A stretch of 6,406 nucleotides of DNA, taken from contig DKMV01000041.1 of the NCBI GenBank assembly GCA_002469605.1, forward strand, positions 399 through 6,804. Reading direction: 5' to 3'. Positions 1-6,406 of this stretch are shown here, in pieces (within the stretch, counting starts at the first letter, position 1; each line of letters begins with the position of its first letter). This stretch comes from Leclercia sp. UBA7405. GTDB taxonomy: Bacteria; Pseudomonadota; Gammaproteobacteria; Enterobacterales; Enterobacteriaceae. A program made the translations under genes and the position numbers. The notes under the pieces were generated by a model. The model was given only the letters and a program-made list of their open reading frames with translations, searched no databases and was not told where the DNA came from.

Positions 1-908
1 GAGACCGGGTTACCCGGCAGGCCGCAAAACCAGCTGTTTTGCAGCTTGCCGAAGGCGAAAGGCTTGCCCGGCTTGATTGCCAGCTTCCAGAAGCCGATCT
101 CGCCCAGCTCGTCGAGAATGGTTTTGGTGTAATCCGCTTCGCCCACCGACACGCCGCCGGAGCTGATGACCACGTCAGCGGCTTTGTCCGCCTCGATAAA
201 CACCGCGCGCAGGCGGTCGGGGTCATCCGGAATAATGCCAAGGTTAATCACCTCGCAGCCCAGCTGCTCCAGCATCAGGTGCACCGCCAGCCGGTTGGTG
301 TCGTAAATCTGCCCCTCCTGCAGCGGCTGGCCCGGCAGCTGAAGCTCGTCGCCGGTAGAGAAAATGGCTACCCGCACCTTACGCATTACTTCAACCTCAG
401 GAATGCCCAGTGATGCCAGCACCGGCAGCTCGGCCGCCGTCAGCTTCTGCCCGGCAGCAAACACCGTGGCGCCCAGAGCGATATCTTCCCCGCTGCGGCG
501 AATGTTCTGTCCGGCTTTTACCGGGGCGGTAACGCGCACGCCGCCATCGGTCTGCTCGGTCTCTTCCTGCATCACCACCGCGTCGCAGCCCGGCGGCACC
601 GGGGCGCCGGTCATAATGCGGATACAGCTTCCCGCCGGCCACTCGCCGTGGAAGGGCTGCCCGGCAAAGGCTTTACCGGCCACCGGCAGGGGGGCGCCCG
701 AATTCAGATCCGCCAGACGTACGGCGTAGCCGTCCATCGCCGAGTTATCAAAACCCGGTACGTTCAGTGGGGAGACGACGTCAGCGGCCGTCACCCGACC
801 AAAGCAGTACAGCAGCGGCAAGGTTTCGCGCTCTGCAATCGGCGTCAGGCGGTCCAGCATCTGCGTGAGCGCCGTCTCAAGCGGCATCAGTCCGGCGGTA
901 AAATCCAT
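1..908 (-). CDS. moeA: MoeA, molybdopterin molybdenumtransferase (3' end cut by window edge)
   Basis: MoeA inserts molybdenum into molybdopterin, using the adenylylated molybdopterin made by Mog, in the last step of molybdenum cofactor synthesis in the cytoplasm. The minus-strand frame is open from the ATG at 906-908 (protein begins [14 protein letters not shown]) to the left edge, giving 302 complete codons of the roughly 411 usual for this family; the C-terminal quarter is missing only because the window ends. Residues known to matter in E. coli MoeA all fall at the same numbers here: D59 (in SAMDGYAV), T100 (MTGAP), D142, E188 (STGDEL), D228, D259 (in [11 protein letters not shown], residues 251-261), K275, K279, P298 and P301 (LPGNPV, 297-302). 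This implies no insertions or deletions against E. coli and an active enzyme. GGAG six bases before the ATG supports the start. It is transcribed divergently from iaaA; moeB would be expected downstream, outside the window. Confidence 0.97.
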   Translation of the reverse strand, partial: MDFTAGLMPLETALTQMLDRLTPIAERETLPLLYCFGRVTAADVVSPLNVPGFDNSAMDGYAVRLADLNSGAPLPVAGKAFAGQPFHGEWPAGSCIRIMTGAPVPPGCDAVVMQEETEQTDGGVRVTAPVKAGQNIRRSGEDIALGATVFAAGQKLTAAELPVLASLGIPEVEVMRKVRVAIFSTGDELQLPGQPLQEGQIYDTNRLAVHLMLEQLGCEVINLGIIPDDPDRLRAVFIEADKAADVVISSGGVSVGEADYTKTILDELGEIGFWKLAIKPGKPFAFGKLQNSWFCGLPGNPV

Positions 909-942
909 AGCTCTCTCCAGCGGGGTAACAACGAAAGCGCCC

Positions 943-951
943 ATTATGGCA
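943..951 (-). promoter_or_regulatory. Putative extended -10 element of the moeA promoter
   Basis: Read on the minus strand, TGC followed by CATAAT (hexamer at 948 down to 943) matches an extended -10 box, with five of six bases agreeing with TATAAT plus the upstream TG. No convincing -35 hexamer lies 16-18 bases upstream, which is tolerated by extended -10 promoters. Transcription would start near 936, leaving a leader of about 28 bases before the moeA ATG. In E. coli the moe operon is reported to respond to ModE-molybdate, ArcA and NarL; I saw no clear operator for any of these here. This call rests on motif matching alone. Confidence 0.5.
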
Positions 952-990
952 GAAAAGTGCCACTAACTGTATGACACCATGGGCTTAGCC

Positions 991-1019
991 TTTACATCAC
1001 AGTGGCGTCTTTCTATATT
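991..1019 (+). promoter_or_regulatory. Sigma70-type promoter for the iaaA-gsiABC operon
   Basis: TTTACA at 991-996 (five of six matches to TTGACA) and TATATT at 1014-1019 (five of six to TATAAT) are separated by exactly 17 bases. It is the only well-formed plus-strand promoter seen before iaaA, and no comparable one was seen in the short gaps between the later genes, so it probably drives the whole operon. Transcription would start near 1026, giving an AT-rich leader of about 63 bases that includes the stretch 1046-1065. CysB is reported to control this locus in E. coli, but its sites are too degenerate for me to place one. Confidence 0.65.
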
Positions 1020-1076
1020 CAAAAATTAGCTGAAGCTCCATCGACGATAATGATATTTATAGAAAAAGCGGCGGAC

Positions 1077-1082
1077 AGGTGA
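1077..1082 (+). promoter_or_regulatory. Ribosome binding site of iaaA
   Basis: AGGTGA at 1077-1082 matches the 3' part of the Shine-Dalgarno consensus AAGGAGGTGA and ends six bases before the ATG at 1089. It supports that ATG over the out-of-frame ATG at 1082, which overlaps the site itself and opens a frame of only four codons. Confidence 0.6.
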
Positions 1083-1088
1083 TGTGGA

Positions 1089-2027
1089 ATGAGTAAGGCA
1101 GTCATCGCAATTCATGGCGGCGCCGGGGCGATAACCCGTGCGCAGCTAACGGTGGAGCAGGAGAGGCGCTATGTAGAGGCGCTCTCCGCCATTGTGGAAA
1201 AGGGCCAGCAGATGCTGGAGGCGGGAGAGAGCGCCCTTGATGTCGTGACCGAGGCGGTGCGCCTGATGGAGGAGTGTCCGCTGTTTAATGCCGGGATCGG
1301 CGCGGTCTTTACCCGGGATGAAACCCACGAGCTGGATGCCTGCGTGATGGACGGCAATACCCTGAAGGCCGGGGCGGTGGCGGGCGTCAGCCATCTGCGT
1401 AACCCGGTACTCGCCGCACGGCTGGTGATGGAGCAAAGCCCGCACGTGCTGCTGGTGGGCGAGGGGGCAGAGAAATTTGCCTTCGCCCACGGCATAGAGC
1501 CGGTCTCGGCCGATCTCTTCTCTACGCCGGAGCGTTACCAGCAGCTGCTGGCGGCCCGCGATGCCGGCGAGACCCGTCTCGATCACGACGCGCCGCTGGA
1601 CGAAACCACCAAAATGGGCACCGTCGGCGCGGTGGCGCTGGATAAGGCGGGCAATCTCGCCGCCGCCACCTCAACCGGCGGGATGACCAACAAATTGCCC
1701 GGCCGGGTGGGGGACAGCCCGCTGCCCGGCGCGGGCTGCTATGCCAATAACGCCAGCGTGGCGGTCTCCTGCACCGGCACCGGCGAAGTCTTTATTCGTA
1801 CCCTGGCGGCCTACGATATTGCCGCGCTGATGGATTATGGCGGCTTAAGCCTGGCGGAGGCCTGCGAGCGGGTGGTGATGGAAAAACTGCCGGCCCTTGA
1901 GGGGAGCGGCGGCCTTATCGCCATCGACCGGGAAGGCAACGTGGCGCTGCCCTTCAACAGTGAAGGGATGTATCGCGCCTGGGGCTACGCCGGTGATACG
2001 CCGAATACCGGGATCTACCGTGAATAA
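1089..2027 (+). CDS. iaaA: IaaA, isoaspartyl peptidase / plant-type L-asparaginase
   Basis: This 312-residue cytoplasmic N-terminal nucleophile hydrolase releases aspartate from beta-aspartyl (isoaspartyl) dipeptides and also hydrolyses asparagine. Such enzymes are made as a precursor that cuts itself before a threonine, which becomes the nucleophile. Here that site is KMGTVGAV, with cleavage expected between G177 and T178 (T179 in E. coli; the linker before it is one residue shorter). Other active-site residues are visible at T196 (TSTGG), R206 and D209 (GRVGDS), and T229-G230 (CTGTGE). The N-terminal AIHGGAGA (residues 6-13) is the family's opening motif. The start is conserved with E. coli ([11 protein letters not shown]). 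The protein ends at YRE, about eight residues earlier than I recall for the 321-residue E. coli protein, but downstream of every catalytic element, so activity should be retained. It is the first gene of the operon and ends 10 bp before gsiA. Confidence 0.96.
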   Translation: MSKAVIAIHGGAGAITRAQLTVEQERRYVEALSAIVEKGQQMLEAGESALDVVTEAVRLMEECPLFNAGIGAVFTRDETHELDACVMDGNTLKAGAVAGVSHLRNPVLAARLVMEQSPHVLLVGEGAEKFAFAHGIEPVSADLFSTPERYQQLLAARDAGETRLDHDAPLDETTKMGTVGAVALDKAGNLAAATSTGGMTNKLPGRVGDSPLPGAGCYANNASVAVSCTGTGEVFIRTLAAYDIAALMDYGGLSLAEACERVVMEKLPALEGSGGLIAIDREGNVALPFNSEGMYRAWGYAGDTPNTGIYRE

Positions 2028-2033
2028 GGGGGT
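2025..2033 (+). promoter_or_regulatory. Ribosome binding site of gsiA, overlapping the iaaA stop
   Basis: TAAGGGGGT at 2025-2033 matches the anti-Shine-Dalgarno complement TAAGGAGGT at eight of nine bases, and the one difference (G for A) still allows a G-U pair. It ends four bases before the GTG at 2038. The first three bases are the stop codon of iaaA, so ribosomes finishing iaaA stop on the gsiA binding site, which favours translational coupling. The site decides the gsiA start: the same frame is open back to an ATG at 1897, inside iaaA. Confidence 0.75.
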
Positions 2034-2037
2034 ACGG

Positions 2038-3909
2038 GTGCCGCATCACGATGAGCTGGCGCACCAGCAGGTGCTGGATGTGCGTAATTTGAACGTCGAT
2101 TTTTGGGCAGAGCGGCAGCGGACCCCGGCGGTAAAAAATCTCTCTTTAACCCTCAGTCGCGGCGAGACGCTGGCGATTGTGGGGGAGTCGGGCTCCGGCA
2201 AGTCGGTAACGGCGCTATCGCTGATGCGCCTGATTGAGCAGGCCGGCGGCGAGCTCTCCTGCGACCAGATGCTGCTTCGCCGACGTAATAAAACGGTGAC
2301 CGATCTCGCCGAGCTGAGCCAGTCGCAGATGCGCGACGTGCGCGGGGCGGATATGGCGATGATTTTCCAGGAGCCCATGACCTCCCTCAACCCGGTCTAT
2401 CCGGTGGGGGAGCAGATCGCCGAGTCCATTCGCCTGCATCAGGGGTTGAACGGCGAGGAGGCACTGGCCGAAGCCAGAAGAATGCTGGAGCAGGTGCGCA
2501 TTCCCGAGGCGCAAACCATTCTGTCGCGCTATCCCCACCAGCTCTCCGGCGGCATGCGCCAGCGGGTAATGATCGCCATGGCGCTGTCGTGCCGCCCGGC
2601 GGTGCTGATTGCCGATGAGCCCACCACGGCGCTGGACGTCACTATCCAGGCGCAGATCCTGCAGCTGATTAAGGTGTTGCAGCAGGAGATGGCGATGGGG
2701 GTGATTTTTATTACCCACGATATGGGGGTGGTGGCCGATATCGCCGATCGGGTGCTGGTGATGTACCAGGGCGAGGCGGTGGAGACCGGCAGCGTTGAGC
2801 AGATCTTCCATGCCCCTCAGCACCCCTACACCCGCGCTCTGCTGGCCGCGGTGCCGCGGCTGGGGGCGATGAACGGCAGCGATCTGCCGCGCCGTTTTCC
2901 GCTTATCTCCCTAAGCGATCCCCATCGCCAGGAGGCGGAAACCGAGCAGGACACGGTGGTGCCGGGCGATCCCATTCTGCAGGTGCGGGATCTGGTCACC
3001 CGCTTCCCCCTGCGCGGCGGGCTGCTGAACCGGGTGAAGCGCGAAGTCCACGCGGTGGAGCAGGTCAGTTTTGACCTCTGGCCGGGCGAAACCTTATCCC
3101 TGGTGGGTGAGTCCGGCAGCGGCAAATCCACTACCGGCCGGGCGCTGCTGCGGCTGGTAGAGACCCAGGCAGGCAGTATCACTTTTAACGGGGAACGTAT
3201 CGATACGCTTCCCGCCAGCAGGCTCCAGCCGCTGCGCCGGGATATACAGTTTATTTTCCAGGACCCTTACGCCTCTCTCGATCCCCGCCAGACGGTGGGT
3301 TATTCGATTATGGAGCCGCTGCGGGTGCATAACATGCTGGAGGGTGAGGCGGCGCAACGGCGCGTGGCCTGGCTGCTGGAGCGCGTCGGCCTGGAGCCGG
3401 AGCACGCCTGGCGCTACCCGCACGAATTCTCCGGCGGGCAACGCCAGCGCATCTGCATTGCCCGCGCGCTGGCGCTCAACCCGAAGGTAGTGATTGCCGA
3501 CGAGGCGGTGTCGGCGCTGGATGTCTCTATCCGGGCGCAGATCGTGAATCTACTGCTCGATTTGCAGCGTGAGATGGGTATCGCGTTTCTCTTTATCTCG
3601 CACGATATGGCGGTCGTTGAGCGCATCAGCCACCGGGTGGCGGTGATGTATCTCGGCCAGATTGTCGAAATTGGTCCGCGCCGGGCGGTATTTGAAAATC
3701 CCCGGCATCCCTATACCCGCAAGCTGATGGCGGCGGTACCGGTGGCCGATCCGGCCCATCGCCCGGTTCAGCGTGTGCTGCTCCAGGACGAGCTGCCGGG
3801 CAATATTCGCAAACCCGGCGAGACCACCGAGCGGTTGCAGTTGCAGGAGGTGGGGCCCGGTCATTTTGTGGCGCCACCGCGTCAGGATAATGCGTTTTCA
3901 CGTTTATAA
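2038..3909 (+). CDS. gsiA: GsiA, glutathione import ATP-binding protein (two ATPase domains)
   Basis: GsiA hydrolyses ATP on the cytoplasmic face of the inner membrane to drive glutathione import through GsiC/GsiD. It fuses two ABC ATPase domains of the oligopeptide/dipeptide transporter type. Domain 1 shows Walker A GESGSGKS (49-56), Q-loop Q111, signature LSGGMRQR (169-176), Walker B LIADE (190-194) and H-loop H227. Domain 2 shows Walker A (357-364), Q-loop Q408, signature FSGGQRQR (464-471), Walker B VIADE (485-489) and H-loop H522. Each is followed by the HPYTR element typical of the oligopeptide family C-terminal extension (262-266 and 557-561). Both sites have all motifs, so both should be active. 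A GTG start at 2038 (protein opening (M)PHHDEL) is chosen because it gives 623 residues, the E. coli length, resembles the E. coli start MPHSDEL, and sits five bases after a strong ribosome binding site. gsiB follows after 32 bp. Confidence 0.95.
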   Translation: MPHHDELAHQQVLDVRNLNVDFWAERQRTPAVKNLSLTLSRGETLAIVGESGSGKSVTALSLMRLIEQAGGELSCDQMLLRRRNKTVTDLAELSQSQMRDVRGADMAMIFQEPMTSLNPVYPVGEQIAESIRLHQGLNGEEALAEARRMLEQVRIPEAQTILSRYPHQLSGGMRQRVMIAMALSCRPAVLIADEPTTALDVTIQAQILQLIKVLQQEMAMGVIFITHDMGVVADIADRVLVMYQGEAVETGSVEQIFHAPQHPYTRALLAAVPRLGAMNGSDLPRRFPLISLSDPHRQEAETEQDTVVPGDPILQVRDLVTRFPLRGGLLNRVKREVHAVEQVSFDLWPGETLSLVGESGSGKSTTGRALLRLVETQAGSITFNGERIDTLPASRLQPLRRDIQFIFQDPYASLDPRQTVGYSIMEPLRVHNMLEGEAAQRRVAWLLERVGLEPEHAWRYPHEFSGGQRQRICIARALALNPKVVIADEAVSALDVSIRAQIVNLLLDLQREMGIAFLFISHDMAVVERISHRVAVMYLGQIVEIGPRRAVFENPRHPYTRKLMAAVPVADPAHRPVQRVLLQDELPGNIRKPGETTERLQLQEVGPGHFVAPPRQDNAFSRL

Positions 3910-3930
3910 AACATAACAGCAGGGCACTAC

Positions 3931-3935
3931 AGGAG
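3931..3935 (+). promoter_or_regulatory. Ribosome binding site of gsiB, selecting the second ATG
   Basis: AGGAG at 3931-3935 directly touches an ATG at 3936 but lies six bases before the in-frame ATG at 3942. Only the latter spacing suits initiation, so translation should start at 3942 (MTKFV) rather than 3936 (MAMTKFV). Confidence 0.75.
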
Positions 3936-3941
3936 ATGGCA

Positions 3942-5480
3942 ATGACAAAATTTGTTGCTCGCACATGGCTGCTAGCCGCGAGCGTGACGGCAGCGCTGGC
4001 TGCCACCCCGGCCTTCGCCGCCAAAGATGTAGTGGTGGCCGTTGCCTCTAACTTCACCACCCTCGATCCCTATGACGCCAACGATACGCTCTCCCAGGCG
4101 GTGGCAAAGTCGTTTTATCAGGGGCTATTTGGCCTGGATAAAGAGATGAAGGTGAAGAACGTGCTGGCCGAGAGCTACAGCGTCTCTGACGACGGGCTGG
4201 TCTACACCATTAAGCTGCGCAGCGGCGTTAAGTTCCAGGACGGCACCGATTTCAACGCGGAAGCGGTGAAGGCCAACCTCGACCGCGCCAGCGATCCGGC
4301 CAACAGCCTGAAGCGTTACAACCTCTATAAAAATATTCAGAGCACCGAGGCGGTGGATCCCGCCACGGTCAAAATCACCCTTAAAGAGCCGTTCTCCGCC
4401 TTTATTAATATTCTGGCCCATCCGGCGTCGGCGATGATCTCCCCGGCGGCGCTGAAAAAATATGGCAAAGAGATTGGCTTCCACCCGGTGGGTACCGGCC
4501 CCTACGAGCTGGATACCTGGAACCAGACCGACTTTGTGAAGGTGAAGAAGTTTGCCGGATACTGGCAAAAAGGGCTGCCGAAGCTGGATAGCATTACCTG
4601 GCGCCCGGTGGTGGACAACAATACCCGCGCCGCAATGCTGCAGACCGGCGAAGCGCAGTTTGCCTTCCCGATCCCCTACGAGCAGGCGGCAATCCTGCAA
4701 AAAAACAGCAAGCTGGATCTGGTGGCCAGCCCGTCCATCATGCAGCGCTATATCAGCATGAACGTTACGCAAAAGCCGTTCGACAATCCGAAGGTGCGTG
4801 AGGCCATCAACTACGCCATTAACCGCCAGGCGCTGGTGAAGGTGGCCTTTGCCGGCTACGCCACCCCGGCGACCGGGGTGTTGCCGCCGTCTATCGCTTA
4901 CGCCCAGAGCTATCAGCCCTGGCCTTACGATCCGGCCAAAGCCCGCGAGCTGCTGAAAGAGGCCGGCTTCCCGAACGGCTTCAGCACCACGCTCTGGTCC
5001 TCGCACAACCACAGTACCGCCCAGAAAGTGTTGCAGTTCACCCAGCAGCAGCTGGCGCAGGTGGGCATTAAGGTGCAGGTCACCGCCATGGATGCCGGCC
5101 AGCGTGCGGCGGAAGTGGAAGGCAAAGGGCAGAAGGAGAGCGGCGTACGCATGTTCTACACCGGCTGGTCGGCCTCTACCGGCGAAGCCGACTGGGCCCT
5201 GACGCCGCTGTTTACCACCAACAACTGGCCGCCGACCCAGTTCAATACCGCGTTTTACAGCAACCCGCAGGTGGATAAAGACCTGGCCGATGCGCTGAAA
5301 ACCACGAAACCGGACGAGAAAGCGCGCCTTTACAAAGATGCGCAGGATACGATCTGGAAAGAGTCGCCATGGGTGCCGCTGGTGGTAGAGAAGCTGGTAT
5401 CGGCGCATAACAAAGCGCTGACCGGCTTCTATATTATGCCGGATACCGGCTTTAGCTTTGACGACGCGGATTTGAAATAG
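3942..5480 (+). CDS. gsiB: GsiB, periplasmic glutathione-binding protein
   Basis: GsiB is the extracytoplasmic solute-binding protein of the glutathione importer, delivering glutathione to GsiC/GsiD. It belongs to the SBP family 5 fold (DppA/OppA type). With the start at 3942 it has 512 residues, the E. coli length. The N-terminus is a signal peptide: basic K3 and R7, hydrophobic residues about 9-22, and cleavage expected after A26 in PAFA|AKDV. There is no lipobox cysteine, so the mature protein should be soluble in the periplasm. Family features include [13 protein letters not shown] (residues 36-48) near the mature N-terminus and the SBP5 signature region around 75-98 (NVLAESY to SGVKF). 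The C-terminus DDADLK also resembles the enterobacterial orthologues. The frame is intact and the codons strongly biased, with rare TTA, CTA and TCA nearly absent. It lies between gsiA (32 bp) and gsiC (48 bp). Substrate assignment is by orthology, not from binding residues. Confidence 0.95.
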   Translation: MTKFVARTWLLAASVTAALAATPAFAAKDVVVAVASNFTTLDPYDANDTLSQAVAKSFYQGLFGLDKEMKVKNVLAESYSVSDDGLVYTIKLRSGVKFQDGTDFNAEAVKANLDRASDPANSLKRYNLYKNIQSTEAVDPATVKITLKEPFSAFINILAHPASAMISPAALKKYGKEIGFHPVGTGPYELDTWNQTDFVKVKKFAGYWQKGLPKLDSITWRPVVDNNTRAAMLQTGEAQFAFPIPYEQAAILQKNSKLDLVASPSIMQRYISMNVTQKPFDNPKVREAINYAINRQALVKVAFAGYATPATGVLPPSIAYAQSYQPWPYDPAKARELLKEAGFPNGFSTTLWSSHNHSTAQKVLQFTQQQLAQVGIKVQVTAMDAGQRAAEVEGKGQKESGVRMFYTGWSASTGEADWALTPLFTTNNWPPTQFNTAFYSNPQVDKDLADALKTTKPDEKARLYKDAQDTIWKESPWVPLVVEKLVSAHNKALTGFYIMPDTGFSFDDADLK

Positions 5481-5490
5481 AGCACTCACT

Positions 5491-5513
5491 CCGGCGGGCC
5501 CTGAGCCCGTCGG
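5491..5513 (+). repeat. GC-rich hairpin between gsiB and gsiC
   Basis: Bases 5491-5499 pair with 5505-5513 as a 9-bp stem with one G-U pair and a 5-base loop (CCTGA). It begins 10 bases after the gsiB stop. No run of T follows, and the gsiC ribosome binding site comes next, so it is not a classical terminator. It may protect the 3' end of a processed gsiA-gsiB transcript or weaken read-through into gsiC, as REP-type elements do in malE-malF. That role is inference. Confidence 0.55.
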
Positions 5514-5518
5514 ATGAG

Positions 5519-5522
5519 AGGA
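5519..5522 (+). promoter_or_regulatory. Ribosome binding site of gsiC, selecting the second ATG
   Basis: AGGA at 5519-5522, within GAGAGGAA, touches an in-frame ATG at 5523 and lies six bases before the ATG at 5529. Spacing favours 5529, which also gives the enterobacterial N-terminus [11 protein letters not shown]. Confidence 0.7.
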
Positions 5523-5528
5523 ATGTGC

Positions 5529-6406
5529 ATGCTTAATTATGTGATTAAACGCCTGCTGGGGCTCATCCCCACGCTGCTGATCGTGGCGGTGCTGGTCTTT
5601 TTATTTGTTCATCTGCTGCCGGGGGATCCGGCGCGGCTTATTGCCGGCCCCGAAGCGGACGCCACCGTTATTGAGCTGGTGCGCAAGCAGCTCGGGCTGG
5701 ATCAACCGCTCTACGTGCAGTTCTGGCACTACATCACAAGCGTTCTGCAGGGGGATTTCGGCACGTCGATGGTCTCCCGCCGCCCGGTGGTAGAAGAGAT
5801 TGCCAGCCGCTTTATGCCCACTCTCTGGCTGACCCTCACCAGCATGGCATGGGCGGTGCTGTTTGGGCTGGGGGCGGGGATTGTCGCCGCCGTCTGGCGC
5901 AACCGCTGGCCGGATCGGGTAGGCATGGCGCTGGCGGTGACCGGCATCTCGTTCCCCGCTTTTGCGCTGGGTATGCTGCTGATGCAGATCTTCTCGGTGG
6001 AGCTGGGCTGGCTGCCCACCGTCGGGGCCGACAGCTGGAAGCACTATGTTCTGCCCTCCATTACCCTGGGAGCGGCGGTGGCGGCGGTAATGGCGCGCTT
6101 TACCCGCGCCTCCTTCGTGGACGTGCTCAACGAAGACTATATGCGCACCGCTCGCGCCAAAGGGGTGAGCGAAAAGTGGGTGATCCTCAAGCACGGGCTG
6201 CGTAACGCCATGATCCCGGTGGTTACCATGATGGGGTTACAGTTTGGCTTCCTGCTGGGCGGCTCGATTGTGGTGGAGAAGGTCTTTAACTGGCCCGGCC
6301 TTGGGCGCTTGCTGGTCGACTCGGTGGAGATGCGCGACTACCCGGTGATTCAGGCGGAAGTGCTGCTCTTTTCGCTGGAGTTTATTCTTATCAACTTAGT
6401 GGTGGA
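5529..6406 (+). CDS. gsiC: GsiC, glutathione transport permease (3' end cut by window edge)
   Basis: GsiC is one of two inner-membrane permease subunits of the glutathione ABC importer and should pair with GsiD, whose gene is expected just beyond the window. It has 292 complete codons of about 306, so roughly the last 14 residues are missing because the window ends. The frame is intact. It shows the DppB/OppB layout: a first membrane segment at about 9-30 ending in LLPGDPAR, a periplasmic loop to about 96, then hydrophobic segments near 97-121, 132-155, 173-190, 229-250 and 276 onward. The EAA loop that docks on the ATPase runs about 203-230 ([13 protein letters not shown] then LRNAMIP), with the conserved glycine at 212. 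[11 protein letters not shown] (252-262) is another family hallmark. It follows gsiB by 48 bp with a hairpin in the gap, so it may be expressed less than gsiB. Confidence 0.95.
   Translation, partial: MLNYVIKRLLGLIPTLLIVAVLVFLFVHLLPGDPARLIAGPEADATVIELVRKQLGLDQPLYVQFWHYITSVLQGDFGTSMVSRRPVVEEIASRFMPTLWLTLTSMAWAVLFGLGAGIVAAVWRNRWPDRVGMALAVTGISFPAFALGMLLMQIFSVELGWLPTVGADSWKHYVLPSITLGAAVAAVMARFTRASFVDVLNEDYMRTARAKGVSEKWVILKHGLRNAMIPVVTMMGLQFGFLLGGSIVVEKVFNWPGLGRLLVDSVEMRDYPVIQAEVLLFSLEFILINLVV

Larger units (their letters stand above)
909..1088. other. Divergent intergenic region between moeA and iaaA
   Basis: This 180-bp gap separates the two divergent genes and carries both putative promoters. 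It is clearly more AT-rich than its flanks, especially 1011-1065. Apart from the promoters I see only a short 9-base inverted repeat at 982-990 (GGCT-T-AGCC) between the moeA -10 element and the iaaA -35 hexamer; it is too short to call an operator. No small gene, tRNA or terminator was recognised here. Confidence 0.8.

Noticed and set aside
481..489. Loss of the usual proline after the second Walker B of GsiA (DEAVSALD rather than DEPxSALD)
   Set aside because: The substitution lies at residues 488-495 of GsiA (bases about 3499-3522). As I recall, E. coli GsiA has the same alanine, so it is a family trait rather than a defect in this copy. The coordinates given for this entry are residue numbers.
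39..974. Plus-strand open frames opposite moeA (39-413, 364-729, 648-974)
   Set aside because: They are shadows of moeA, whose minus-strand frame is intact with all key residues at E. coli positions. The translations resemble no known family.
996..1005. Possible CRP half-site (TGTGA on the minus strand near the iaaA -35 hexamer)
   Set aside because: There is no matching second half at the required spacing, and a lone TGTGA is expected by chance.
1082..1096. Four-codon frame (MWNE) overlapping the iaaA start, as a possible regulatory leader peptide
   Set aside because: Its ATG overlaps the Shine-Dalgarno sequence, which is too close for initiation, and the peptide is too short to carry a recognisable attenuation signal.
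1897..2037. Upstream extension of gsiA to an ATG inside iaaA
   Set aside because: The added 47 residues are out-of-frame translation of the iaaA 3' end. The GTG at 2038 has a strong ribosome binding site and gives the 623-residue length and N-terminus of the E. coli protein.
4125..5489. Long minus-strand open frame of 454 codons opposite gsiB
   Set aside because: Its codons are in exact register with those of gsiB, so it would stop only where gsiB uses TTA, CTA or TCA. gsiB almost never uses these rare codons, and the frame ends exactly at a gsiB CTA (4125). The translation looks like compositional noise rich in Arg, His and Gly, with no ribosome binding site of note. It is a by-product of codon bias.
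5491..5520. Rho-independent terminator after gsiB
   Set aside because: The stem is convincing but is followed by ATGAGAGG, not a T-run, and gsiC needs transcription through it.
1..6406. An undescribed defence, mobile or biosynthetic system
   Set aside because: All coding space is filled by well-known genes in the same order as E. coli, the gaps are short, and no repeats, integrase, toxin-antitoxin pair or compositional break is visible.

Overview
This is an ordinary chromosomal stretch from a GC-rich member of the Enterobacteriaceae. Base composition is about 60% GC by eye, with strong G/C preference at third codon positions. Every gene reads as a close orthologue of an Escherichia coli gene, in the E. 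coli order moeA <- | -> iaaA - gsiA - gsiB - gsiC. The GC level points more to an Enterobacter/Klebsiella-like genus than to E. coli itself, but the genus cannot be fixed from this window. There are no mobile elements, CRISPR arrays, tRNA or rRNA genes, and none of the reading frames is broken.

Layout. Positions 1-908 (minus strand) hold the first 302 codons of moeA, a molybdenum cofactor synthesis gene whose 3' end runs off the left edge. Positions 909-1088 are a 180-bp divergent promoter region, with an extended -10 element for moeA and a well-spaced sigma70-type promoter for the rightward operon. Positions 1089-2027 are iaaA (isoaspartyl peptidase / plant-type asparaginase). Positions 2038-3909 are gsiA (double ATPase of the glutathione importer, GTG start). 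Positions 3942-5480 are gsiB (periplasmic glutathione-binding protein). Positions 5529-6406 are the first 292 codons of gsiC (inner-membrane permease), cut by the right edge. gsiD, the partner permease, would be expected next.

How the genes work together. IaaA is a cytoplasmic N-terminal nucleophile hydrolase that cleaves beta-aspartyl peptides. GsiB captures glutathione in the periplasm, GsiC (with GsiD) forms the membrane channel, and GsiA powers import with two ATPase domains. The tight spacings (10, 32 and 48 bp) and the single obvious promoter upstream of iaaA suggest one operon. In E. coli this operon has been linked to use of glutathione as a sulfur source and to CysB control; I could not identify a CysB site here.

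I found no undescribed system. The points most worth a second look are small. The iaaA stop codon appears to truncate the E. coli-type C-terminal tail and also forms part of an almost perfect Shine-Dalgarno sequence for gsiA. A GC-rich 9-bp hairpin lies between gsiB and gsiC. gsiB and gsiC share a decoy in-frame ATG that abuts the ribosome binding site.
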